This document shows positions 1 through 5,899 of a stretch of DNA of 5,899 nucleotides, piece by piece. Origin of the DNA: Bacteroidia bacterium (lineage in GTDB: Bacteria; Bacteroidota; Bacteroidia; Flavobacteriales; NORP286); contig JAESTI010000369.1 in assembly GCA_016763665.1 (NCBI GenBank), positions 1 through 5,899 on the forward strand, given 5' to 3'. Each line of letters begins with the position of its first letter. Within the stretch, counting starts at the first letter, position 1. The position numbers were made by a program, and so were the translations under genes. A model generated the notes under the pieces. The model did no database searches. It saw only the letters and a program-made list of their open reading frames with translations, and had not been told where the DNA came from.

Positions 1-31
1 AAAATAATTATTTATTAATAAACTAAAGAAT

Positions 32-388
32 ATGAAAAAGGGAATAAAAATTTTAACGATTAGTGCATTGATGGCTTTTGCATTAGGCATTAGTGGTGAC
101 GCTTACAGTCAAGTGTACTTTAAAGATGGTACTGTTAATGGTAATGGTCCAATTACGTTTACAACCAATCTATCATTTGGTGCATCATCAGGGACTCTTA
201 CTATTCAAACTTTAAATGGTAACCAGGTTGTTGTTATTGATTCTCAAGGAAATATTTTTACTTTTACAGCTAGTACAAATCTTGCCAATTTAGGTGTTAC
301 TCCAGGCTGCAGGATTGATTTTAATCTTACAGGAAATGGAAACGGTAATGGTCAAGTGGTAATACAGGGAAGTATAAGATGTAACTAA
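32..388 (+). CDS. Small secreted Gly/Asn-rich protein of unknown function
   Basis: This 118-residue protein is not one I recognise. Residues 1-26 form a standard Sec signal peptide: Lys at 2-3, a hydrophobic core at about 6-20, and a likely cleavage after A-Y-S (24-26), leaving a mature part of about 92 residues. The mature part is poor in charge and rich in Gly, Asn, Thr, Val and Ile, with alternating patterns such as TLTIQT and QVVVID that suggest beta strands. Two NGNG-type patches lie near 36-39 and 101-107, and two cysteines (C93, C117) could form a disulfide outside the cytoplasm. The ATG at 32 is the only usual start after an in-frame stop at 5-7, and the leader is A-rich without a strong Shine-Dalgarno. 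An intrinsic terminator follows at once, so it ends its transcript here. The gene and its export are well supported; the function is unknown, with an extracellular or surface role inferred only. Confidence 0.8.
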   Translation: MKKGIKILTISALMAFALGISGDAYSQVYFKDGTVNGNGPITFTTNLSFGASSGTLTIQTLNGNQVVVIDSQGNIFTFTASTNLANLGVTPGCRIDFNLTGNGNGNGQVVIQGSIRCN

Positions 389-417
389 AGTTTAAGTACT
401 TTTTGAACATTCAGAAG

Positions 418-450
418 AAATGCCTTCATTTATAGAAGGCATTTTTTTTT
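418..450 (+). terminator. Rho-independent terminator of the small secreted protein gene
   Basis: A perfect stem pairs ATGCCTTC (420-427) with GAAGGCAT (435-442) around a 7-base loop, extended by A-T pairs at its base, and runs straight into a T tract (442-450). It begins about 30 bases after the stop codon of the secreted protein gene. The opposite strand lacks a comparable uninterrupted T run, so it should act mainly in the plus direction and separate that gene from apaG. Confidence 0.9.
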
Positions 451-530
451 AGAGACAATTGTTACCGTACTCATCATAGTATAATTGTTTTTCAATTGTA
501 TTGGTGTTTTAAAGCAAAAGTCTAAAAGAC

Positions 531-559
531 TTGAGCTATAATGGGATAAATTACCTTTT
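531..559 (+). promoter_or_regulatory. Candidate Bacteroidota-type promoter for apaG
   Basis: TTG at 531-533 is followed after 18 bases by TACCTTTT (552-559), which differs from the Bacteroidota -7 consensus TAnnTTTG only in its last base. The spacing fits the known -33/-7 arrangement. Initiation would fall near 565-568, giving a leader of about 100 bases before apaG that would begin with the hairpin at 566-585. One mismatch in an AT-rich stretch makes this tentative. Confidence 0.3.
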
Positions 560-565
560 CTATTC

Positions 566-585
566 TGCAAAAAAGAGATTTTGCA
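566..585 (+). repeat. Short inverted repeat in the apaG leader
   Basis: TGCAAAA (566-572) is repeated inverted as TTTTGCA (579-585) around a 6-base loop, AAGAGA. No T tract follows, so it is not a terminator. It lies 80 bases before apaG and could be a leader hairpin or an operator half-site pair. It is short and AT-rich enough to be chance. Confidence 0.35.
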
Positions 586-652
586 ACAATTTCACCTTTT
601 CTCACGTAAATTAGCTACTAATCGAGTTTTATTGGCTTGATCAAACACTATT

Positions 653-660
653 AAAAGGGG
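653..660 (+). promoter_or_regulatory. Ribosome binding site of apaG
   Basis: AAAAGGGG ends 5 bases before the ATG at 666. It is the only purine-rich, Shine-Dalgarno-like stretch close to a start codon in this window, and it supports the chosen apaG start. Confidence 0.55.
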
Positions 661-665
661 AATTT

Positions 666-1055
666 ATGATTATTAAACAGATAACTAGGGGTGTGACTGT
701 ATCTGTTGAAACTTTTTATCAACAGAGATTCTCCAATCCAATTAAATCCCAATTCTTGTTTGCGTATAAAATTACGATCATTAATAACAATGATTATAGC
801 ATTCAGATTTTACGAAGGCATTGGTATATTGTTGATGCTAATGGTACAAAAAGGCAAGTTGAGGGTGAGGGAATTGTAGGGGAACAGCCCATTTTAGAAC
901 CTGGAGATTCCCATGAATATGTTTCCTATTGCGATCTAAATACGGATATTGGCAAAATGCACGGTACGTATTTATTGAAACGATTTGTAGATGACAATAA
1001 CTTTTACGTAAAAATCCCTCAATTCAAATTAGTGGTGCCTTATCGGTTAAATTAA
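666..1055 (+). CDS. apaG: ApaG domain protein
   Basis: The 129-residue product is a full-length ApaG (DUF525) protein; family members are usually about 125-130 residues. Signature elements appear in order: an N-terminal ITRGVTVSVETFY (6-18), the strand YKITIINNND (34-43), LRRHWYIVDANG (49-60), the conserved glycine motif GEGIVG (67-72) followed by EQPILEPG, and a C-terminal IPQFKL (117-122). The fold is a fibronectin-III/immunoglobulin-like beta sandwich and there is no signal peptide, so it is cytoplasmic. In enterobacteria apaG lies beside apaH and has been linked to Co2+/Mg2+ efflux phenotypes (CorD), but its molecular role is not settled. Here no apaH, ksgA or corA neighbours it. It has its own RBS, is insulated upstream by a terminator, and converges on the leftward envelope genes. 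The family assignment is firm; metal transport in this organism is not shown. Confidence 0.95.
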   Translation: MIIKQITRGVTVSVETFYQQRFSNPIKSQFLFAYKITIINNNDYSIQILRRHWYIVDANGTKRQVEGEGIVGEQPILEPGDSHEYVSYCDLNTDIGKMHGTYLLKRFVDDNNFYVKIPQFKLVVPYRLN

Positions 1056-1113
1056 TAAATTACTAATGACGAATCTTTACGAATATTCGAATACGCGATT
1101 AACGAAATCCCCT

Positions 1114-1893
1114 TTAATCTTTCATTCTCCTACTTCTCCCAAACTGTACATCTATTAAAGGTAAAATATTAACATCTGTTCCATAGGGGTATTCACCATA
1201 TATAAGTTTATATCCTAAAAGTATATTAAATCTCTCTGATCTTATCCAGGTGAGCATTGCTTTATGCTCAAATGCATAGGAGGTAACATCATCACCCAAA
1301 ATAAAAAAATCAGCATCAATAGTATAGTTAAAGGACTTATATAAATGTCCATCAAAATCAATTCCCAGATTAAATGACAATCCATTTTGATAAACAAATG
1401 TTCTTGGAAATACAATTGGAAGATCAATGGTAGTCATATCTATTTCTCCTGAACTTAAGGCAACTGTGAAACCAAGCTTTGTAGAAACCGTGTGCTCATT
1501 AGCCATGGACTTTGAAAATAACAAGTGGTTAGTAAAAACAAAGAGCTGAGGAACCTTAGTTAAGACAGGTAAAATCCCCCCGGTTCCTGATCTGGAAATT
1601 GTTTTCAAGAAATGTGTCGGATAATTGATACTATGCCTTGTTGCAAACCTGAAGCAACAGGGATCTTCCCATACTTTTTTGATTGCTAAGTTGGGGAATA
1701 ACAAATTCCATAAAGGATATGTAATTAATTCTGCGTTTTTGGTTATACCAAACCTCAAAGGTTGAAATAGTCCGATCTCGTATCTTTTCTTAGGAAGCGT
1801 AAACGCAGTTCCGTCAGACCATATTTTATTCTCAGCCTTTAAGTTAAATACTGAAAGTAATATAGAAAGTATTAGAATTATGTATTTGTTCAT
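1114..1893 (-). CDS. Predicted outer-membrane or periplasmic beta-rich protein, function unknown
   Basis: This is a 259-residue exported protein that I cannot assign to a named family. Residues 1-20 look like a Sec signal peptide (MNKY, then a hydrophobic core rich in Ile and Leu, then NLKA before ENK). The rest alternates polar and hydrophobic residues in strand-like runs, for example RYEIGLFQPLRFGI (37-50), KLGFTVAL (139-146), LSFNLGIDFDG (172-182) and FNILLGYKLIYGEYPYG (222-238), as in small Bacteroidota outer-membrane beta barrels. It does not end in an aromatic residue but in a basic tail (GRSRRMKD), which is less typical of a barrel. An adjacent Cys pair (C79-C80) is notable. It lies 39 bases downstream of the EEP hydrolase gene on the same strand, with no terminator between, so the two are probably cotranscribed. 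Translation signals are weak: only AGG-like bases immediately before the ATG. A periplasmic beta-sandwich is an alternative to a barrel. Confidence 0.75.
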   Translation of the reverse strand: MNKYIILILSILLSVFNLKAENKIWSDGTAFTLPKKRYEIGLFQPLRFGITKNAELITYPLWNLLFPNLAIKKVWEDPCCFRFATRHSINYPTHFLKTISRSGTGGILPVLTKVPQLFVFTNHLLFSKSMANEHTVSTKLGFTVALSSGEIDMTTIDLPIVFPRTFVYQNGLSFNLGIDFDGHLYKSFNYTIDADFFILGDDVTSYAFEHKAMLTWIRSERFNILLGYKLIYGEYPYGTDVNILPLIDVQFGRSRRMKD

Positions 1894-1894
1894 C

Positions 1895-1916
1895 CTGAAT
1901 TCTTTATTCTGAATTC
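1895..1916. repeat. Short direct repeat CTGAATTC x2 in the EEP-to-envelope-protein gap
   Basis: CTGAATTC occurs at 1895-1902 and again at 1909-1916, separated by TTTATT. The two copies fill most of the 39-base gap between the two leftward genes, and the copy at 1895-1902 covers the ribosome-binding region of the downstream gene. Each unit contains the palindrome GAATTC. It may be replication slippage or chance. Confidence 0.4.
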
Positions 1917-1932
1917 GTGTATTAGCATCATT

Positions 1933-3030
1933 CTAGTTTCTAATAACTACCTTAAAACTAACCGGTGCATGGTCTGACAAAGGCATGGTTTCGATACCAC
2001 CATTGTTAGTATCCTGATAAGTTGTTCCTGAACTATCAACAAGAGAACCATTTGTAAACAGGTAATCTATTTTCCTATTCCAAAACCCATCTTTATCTGA
2101 TGTGAAAGTGAAGTACGGGTCATTGTTTGATTGAAACATTGATAATGGAATAGCAGGCTTATAATCATCAAATAACCCCTGAACCCAATGGGTTTGATGT
2201 GTATAGTCATCTTGCAGATAGTCTTCGTCATCACAATTTTGCTGATCATCAAAGCCTGTAAGTTGAACTGATCCAGGCGGGGCGGTATTAAGGTCTCCGC
2301 CGGCAATAAAAGTTTTATTATCAGAATTAACCAAGTCCAACTCATCTTTAAAAATATTGATCTGCTTTTTTCGAGTACTGTCTGTATCCCAGGCGGATGC
2401 ATGGATATTTAAAAAATGAATTTCTTTAGAATTAATATTGCATGTTGCTTTAATGATACATCTTTTCAAATAAAAATACTTTACATATCCTGCCTGGTCT
2501 GTTCTTAAAGGAAGAGCGACTCGCTCAGCGTTTTTTAATTCCCATTTTGAAAATATAGCGTTTCCGGAGTTAATCCTGCCAATGCCATCACTGGCAACAT
2601 AATCAGCTTTCCATCCCGATGCGTAAACTCCATAATTAAAATCTGTATTATCGAGCACCCACTGTATTTGATCAATGTATGCTGTTCTTTTTGAAAGCAT
2701 GTCTATTTCTTGGATCAATAATATGTCCGGTTTTACTTTTTCTATCTGATCAGCAATATTTTGTAGATTTTCTATAATTTCCTCTTCTGTTACCAATGAC
2801 CGATCTCCAAAACAATCAAAAAAGAACTCAATTCGTGCTCCCCCGAATTTGATGTTCCAGGTCATTACAAGTAAAGTATCTGATTGTGAATGTTTTTGCA
2901 TTGAAGATGCTTCATAATAAGATACATTCACTTCATCTTCATCAAATTGAGTATCAAAGGGATCACATGCACACTGCATAAACCAGAAATAACATGTAAT
3001 TAGCAAGTTAAGTATAAAGCGATATGACAT
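1933..3030 (-). CDS. Exported endonuclease/exonuclease/phosphatase (EEP) family hydrolase
   Basis: This 365-residue protein belongs to the EEP superfamily (DNase I, ExoIII, inositol phosphatases, sphingomyelinases), whose members cleave phosphoester bonds with divalent metal. The full motif set is present: TWNIKFGG (N59), LLIQEID (E108), SGNAIFS (155-161), LNIHAS (H210), GGDLNTAP (D246, N248), RKIDYLF (D322) and the terminal LSDHAPV (D353, H354). The N-terminus is hydrophobic (4-19) and ends in QCACDP; C20 or C22 could carry a lipid, though neither fits the canonical lipobox, so it may instead be a cleaved signal or an anchor. An acidic segment (261-290, rich in Asp) sits between the GDLN and IDY motifs, a region that often shapes substrate choice. 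It heads the leftward pair with the envelope protein 39 bases downstream. Family and catalytic competence are well supported; the substrate (nucleic acid, phospholipid or another phosphoester) is not readable from the sequence. Confidence 0.9.
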   Translation of the reverse strand: MSYRFILNLLITCYFWFMQCACDPFDTQFDEDEVNVSYYEASSMQKHSQSDTLLVMTWNIKFGGARIEFFFDCFGDRSLVTEEEIIENLQNIADQIEKVKPDILLIQEIDMLSKRTAYIDQIQWVLDNTDFNYGVYASGWKADYVASDGIGRINSGNAIFSKWELKNAERVALPLRTDQAGYVKYFYLKRCIIKATCNINSKEIHFLNIHASAWDTDSTRKKQINIFKDELDLVNSDNKTFIAGGDLNTAPPGSVQLTGFDDQQNCDDEDYLQDDYTHQTHWVQGLFDDYKPAIPLSMFQSNNDPYFTFTSDKDGFWNRKIDYLFTNGSLVDSSGTTYQDTNNGGIETMPLSDHAPVSFKVVIRN

Positions 3031-3108
3031 AAAGCAATAATAATTTTATTTAGTGTGCAATTCATTGACTTAAAGGTATGCAAAATTCCAAAACAGCTTT
3101 GATGGTAG

Positions 3109-3122
3109 TATAAAATTTTATA
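3109..3122. repeat. 14-base perfect palindrome in the divergent intergenic region
   Basis: TATAAAATTTTATA reads the same on both strands. It lies between the divergent EEP hydrolase and phosphatase genes, 13 bases before the candidate -7 box of the latter, thus over the place where a -33 element would be. It could be an operator or simply an AT-rich upstream element; a palindrome made only of A and T is weak evidence. Confidence 0.4.
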
Positions 3123-3135
3123 AATTTAACCAATG

Positions 3136-3143
3136 TAGTTTTG
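3136..3143 (+). promoter_or_regulatory. Candidate Bacteroidota -7 promoter box for the sensor phosphatase
   Basis: TAGTTTTG matches the Bacteroidota -7 consensus TAnnTTTG exactly. It would start transcription around 3150, leaving a leader of about 12 bases before the GTG at 3163. No TTG lies 17-20 bases upstream; that stretch is occupied by the AT palindrome. Only half of the promoter is therefore seen. Confidence 0.35.
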
Positions 3144-3162
3144 TCAAATTGAAACCATTACG

Positions 3163-4959
3163 GTGAATTATTACGCTTTAATTCCATTTTCTACTTTTTT
3201 ATTTGAGGGATTTACTTGCACGTATATCCTTGCTCAGCAAAGTAAAAACCCGGTTAATAAGGCATATCTGTTTCTTGCATTGGCAATAATGATGTGGGGG
3301 CTTGCTGATGCTGTTATCTGGACACATGACAATGAAGAGATAATATTAACAATAATAAGGGTGTCCACCATAAACTGGTTGATGGTAGGCTTTTTGTTTC
3401 TGAATTTCACTTATGCCTTACTGAAAAAAAAGCGAAACTTTATCTACTGGACTTCATTGATCTCAGCAATTGTAGCGTGCATTGTCAGTGTTTCAACTGA
3501 TCAAGTAGCACAATCATTTCAAAATATGGACTGGGGAAGGTTTATGATGCATGGCCCCTTGTTCTTACCATTTGTATTTACTGTTATTACATTGCCGTTT
3601 CTTTACTGTTTCTATTTGCTTTACAAGCATTACTCAATACTGGAGGATGAGCACTCTAAGAAACCTATCAAATTGATTCTCATCGGTACAGGCTTGGCAT
3701 TTGTTTTGGGTTTATTCTTAGATGTTATAGTTCCTTATGTTTTTGGTTTATATGAATTTATTCAATTGGGGGGAGAACCAGCATTGATCCATACTATATT
3801 TATTTTTCTGGCTATTACAAGATATAAATTTTTAAAAATTGGTGTACAGGAAGCTGCCAGTGACCTGTTTTCAAATGTAAAGGACGGTATTATAATTATG
3901 GATAACAGTCAAAAAGTTATACAAACCAATGAAGCGGTTGAAGAAATGTTAAAATGGGACATGAAAGGATCTACAGACTTTAAGGCACAGGAAATTTCTC
4001 AAGTTATTGAAGCGTACAATTTTGACAGAGATTATCAGGATTATGAAACGACTATTCAGCTTAACGGATCAGTTCAGCATTTAGCACTTTCTCAATCTTC
4101 AATTCATGAGGGTGATAATACAATTGGTAGAATGTTGCTCATTAGAGATATTACTGAAGCTAAGGAAGCAGAATTAGAAATTCTTGACAAGAACAAGAAA
4201 ATTACTGACAGCATCAATTATGCTCATAGGATTCAAGATGCGATTTTGCCAAATATTCAGCAGTTGCTTGATATCTACCCGGATTCTTTTATTTTTTATA
4301 AGCCTAAAGATGTAGTAAGTGGAGACTTTCCATGGTTAAAATGTAAAGACAACATTGTTTATGTGTCAGTAGTTGATTGTACCGGCCATGGTGTACCTGG
4401 AGCGCTAATGTCTATGATAGGGCATTTTCAACTGGATAGCATTATTAACAATAATGGTGTAAATGCGCCATCTGATATTTTAAAGAAATTACATCAAGGT
4501 GTTAATGAATCTCTAAATCAGGACGAGAATCCTGAACTTAGCGATGGTATGGATATGGCATTTCTAAAAATTGATATCAATAAAAGAGAGTTTGAATATG
4601 CAGGAGCTCATAGACCATTACTTTTTATGCATAAAGGAGAAATGCAAAGTATTAAGGGTGATAGGTTGCCAATTGGTGGAATTCAATATTCAAGCAGGGG
4701 TAAAGAGATTAAATTTACAGATCATAAAATAAAATTTGAAAAAGGGGATGCCATTTTCATTTTTACCGATGGTCTGCCTGATCAGACAGGAGGCCCAAAA
4801 TCAAGAAGGTTTATGCAGAAGAGAATTGAAGAATTAATTTTAAACATGCACGATAAACCAATGAACGAAATAAGTATTGCATTTGATAAAGAATTAACAC
4901 AATGGAAAGGAATTAACAAACAATTGGATGATGTGCTAATGATAGGTATAAGATTTTAG
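3163..4959 (+). CDS. Membrane sensor phosphatase: 7TM - PAS - SpoIIE/PP2C
   Basis: This 598-residue protein is a membrane-bound sensor with a serine/threonine phosphatase output. Seven hydrophobic segments (about 5-25, 34-53, 62-88, 93-112, 130-155, 168-195, 205-222) resemble the histidine-kinase-type N-terminal 7TM module. A PAS domain follows (about 232-332, closing with LLIRDITEAKE), then a helical linker (331-362) with DSINYAHRIQDAILP, a hallmark of Bacteroidota SpoIIE-type proteins. The PP2C domain (about 375-598) keeps the metal-binding aspartates: D388 in SGDF, D405 in DCTGHGVPGA, D536 in FTDG and the D589-D590 pair in QLDDVLMIGIRF. One oddity is P390 in SGDFPW, where relatives usually have Tyr (GDFYW). 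Such phosphatases usually dephosphorylate STAS-domain anti-anti-sigma factors; no such partner is encoded here. The start is GTG: the frame is open only from 3139, after a TAG, and contains no ATG before the first membrane segment. A second sensor gene follows 38 bases downstream. Confidence 0.93.
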   Translation: MNYYALIPFSTFLFEGFTCTYILAQQSKNPVNKAYLFLALAIMMWGLADAVIWTHDNEEIILTIIRVSTINWLMVGFLFLNFTYALLKKKRNFIYWTSLISAIVACIVSVSTDQVAQSFQNMDWGRFMMHGPLFLPFVFTVITLPFLYCFYLLYKHYSILEDEHSKKPIKLILIGTGLAFVLGLFLDVIVPYVFGLYEFIQLGGEPALIHTIFIFLAITRYKFLKIGVQEAASDLFSNVKDGIIIMDNSQKVIQTNEAVEEMLKWDMKGSTDFKAQEISQVIEAYNFDRDYQDYETTIQLNGSVQHLALSQSSIHEGDNTIGRMLLIRDITEAKEAELEILDKNKKITDSINYAHRIQDAILPNIQQLLDIYPDSFIFYKPKDVVSGDFPWLKCKDNIVYVSVVDCTGHGVPGALMSMIGHFQLDSIINNNGVNAPSDILKKLHQGVNESLNQDENPELSDGMDMAFLKIDINKREFEYAGAHRPLLFMHKGEMQSIKGDRLPIGGIQYSSRGKEIKFTDHKIKFEKGDAIFIFTDGLPDQTGGPKSRRFMQKRIEELILNMHDKPMNEISIAFDKELTQWKGINKQLDDVLMIGIRF

Positions 4960-4997
4960 AACTCACATTTATTAAATTATAATCAAACAATCAAATT

Positions 4998-5899
4998 ATG
5001 CCCAAACGTGACCAGAATCTTGTAATTAATAAGGTTGAAAAAGATTCTAATAAGCGGGATGTATTAATGATCCGGAGCTTAGCTATGTTAATTGCTATTA
5101 GCTTTCCGATTCTGGGAATCCTGCATCAAATGAGGGGGGATGATACAGATCCTTTGATATTCCGATTTATTATTTCAGGATCCAGTCTGGTTATTTTTAT
5201 AGGGTCATACATTAACGAATGGTTTAGAAAAAATATCATTGAACTTGCTATTGGGATACTGTATATGCTTATCGTTTGGATCAGCTTTATGGTTTATATA
5301 AATAACCTCAATTTTCAGTATGTGATAGGAGCTATCGTTATAATCTTTGGTGCAAGCTCCATGTTTAAGGTCATTAATCAATTAGTTACATTTATGATTT
5401 TTAGCTGTTTATGTGTTGCATGTGCCATGTTTTCTGCTGAAAACCCTCAAACAGACCCAAAGATTCTCAGCTTAACGATTATAATACTTATTGGTGTGCT
5501 ATATTTTGTTTTCAGTTCAAGAATAAAAATGCAAATAAAACTTAAGCAAAATGAAGAGTTGCTGAGAAATGTATTTAATGAATCGGTTGATAGCTTGTTA
5601 TTAGTTAATGCAAAAGACAATAATACACTTGATTGTAATAAGCAAACCAACAAAATGTTTGAATCAGAGAATAGTGACGAAATCGTGGATCATAAAATAA
5701 CAGAGCTTTTAAAGGAAAAGCTTTCCGAGGATGAAATTAATGAGATAAACGATGCAATAAAAAAGGATGGGAAATGGGAAGGGGAGATGGAGTGTATTAC
5801 CAAACAAAGTAAAGTTTTTTGGGGAAATTTTGCAATAAAATCCTTAAAACTAGCGGGTGGTTATGAATGGTTGGTACGAATATCTGATGTTACTGAAAA
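4998..5899 (+). CDS. Membrane PAS sensor protein, 3' end beyond the window
   Basis: An open frame starts at ATG 4998 and runs uninterrupted for 300 codons to the window edge, so the C-terminus is missing. After a basic cytoplasmic head (MPKRDQ to about residue 21) there are six hydrophobic segments at about 22-43, 53-73, 78-101, 106-121, 127-147 and 156-174. A charged helix (175-190) leads into a PAS domain (about 187-300) that contains NVFNESVDSLLLVNA and ends in the typical VRISDVTE. The layout is that of a signal-transduction receptor whose output domain (histidine kinase, SpoIIE phosphatase, cyclase or other) lies downstream. It starts 38 bases after the sensor phosphatase gene, on the same strand with no terminator, so the two are probably cotranscribed. 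Its membrane part does not look like a copy of the 7TM module next door. The start is supported by position and the following hydrophobic pattern; the Shine-Dalgarno is absent. Confidence 0.85.
   Translation, partial: MPKRDQNLVINKVEKDSNKRDVLMIRSLAMLIAISFPILGILHQMRGDDTDPLIFRFIISGSSLVIFIGSYINEWFRKNIIELAIGILYMLIVWISFMVYINNLNFQYVIGAIVIIFGASSMFKVINQLVTFMIFSCLCVACAMFSAENPQTDPKILSLTIIILIGVLYFVFSSRIKMQIKLKQNEELLRNVFNESVDSLLLVNAKDNNTLDCNKQTNKMFESENSDEIVDHKITELLKEKLSEDEINEINDAIKKDGKWEGEMECITKQSKVFWGNFAIKSLKLAGGYEWLVRISDVTE

Noticed and set aside
455..500. Repeated AATTGT motifs (455-462, 483-488, 493-500) as an operator cluster
   Set aside because: Spacing is irregular and the units are short and AT-rich, so chance is a sufficient explanation.
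537..542. TATAAT as a sigma70 -10 box before apaG
   Set aside because: No -35 element lies at a suitable distance and the primary sigma factor of Bacteroidota does not use this box.
1056..1113. A bidirectional terminator in the convergent gap, prompted by the palindrome CGAATATTCG at 1080-1089
   Set aside because: The stem is only five pairs with no loop when folded, and no T tract follows on either strand.
1242..1427. A 61-codon minus-strand open frame
   Set aside because: It lies wholly inside the envelope protein gene on the same strand in another frame, with no start signal and no recognisable protein pattern.
2067..2402. A 111-codon minus-strand open frame
   Set aside because: It lies inside the EEP hydrolase gene, whose catalytic motifs in the main frame cover this very region, so it is an out-of-frame shadow.
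3031..3090. A promoter for the EEP gene on the minus strand (TACCTTTA and TATTATTG resemble -7 boxes)
   Set aside because: Each has a mismatch, the TTG spacing is wrong (about 11 and 15 bases), and the second would leave almost no leader before the ATG.
5447..5653. A 68-codon minus-strand open frame with a hydrophobic look
   Set aside because: It is antisense to the last membrane segment and PAS domain of the gene starting at 4998, which is the better supported reading.

Overview
The window looks like chromosomal DNA from a Bacteroidota bacterium, most likely of the Cytophagales/marine gliding type. The evidence is AT-rich DNA, A-rich leaders with little Shine-Dalgarno signal, a candidate promoter box of the Bacteroidota type (TAnnTTTG), and proteins whose motifs are typical of the phylum, especially the sensor-SpoIIE phosphatase with its DSINYAHRIQ linker and DCTGHGVPGA motif. 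I see no phage, transposon, CRISPR, tRNA or rRNA sequence.

Layout, left to right. (1) A small secreted Gly/Asn-rich protein of unknown function (32-388, +), closed by a clear intrinsic terminator (418-450). (2) apaG (666-1055, +), behind a 277-base gap that holds a possible promoter and a short hairpin. (3) A convergent junction of 58 bases, then a leftward two-gene unit. Its first gene (1933-3030) is an exported endonuclease/exonuclease/phosphatase-fold hydrolase and its second (1114-1893) is a predicted outer-membrane or periplasmic protein of unknown function. (4) A 132-base divergent intergenic region with a 14-base perfect palindrome and a candidate -7 box. (5) A rightward unit: a 598-residue 7TM-PAS-SpoIIE/PP2C membrane phosphatase starting with GTG (3163-4959), followed 38 bases later by a second membrane PAS protein (4998 to the window end) that is cut off before its output domain.

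Functionally, the right side is a signalling locus: two membrane sensors in tandem, one of which ends in a serine/threonine phosphatase of the kind that acts on anti-sigma-factor antagonists in partner-switching pathways. No STAS-domain antagonist or anti-sigma kinase is in the window, so its target is unknown. The leftward pair is an envelope module whose first gene carries the complete active-site motif set of the EEP superfamily. apaG appears to be a stand-alone housekeeping gene.

I did not find a convincing new multi-gene system. The points most worth a second look are the GDFP variant of the conserved GDFYW motif in the phosphatase, the tandem sensors, the exported EEP/outer-membrane pair, and the unrecognised Gly/Asn-rich secreted protein.
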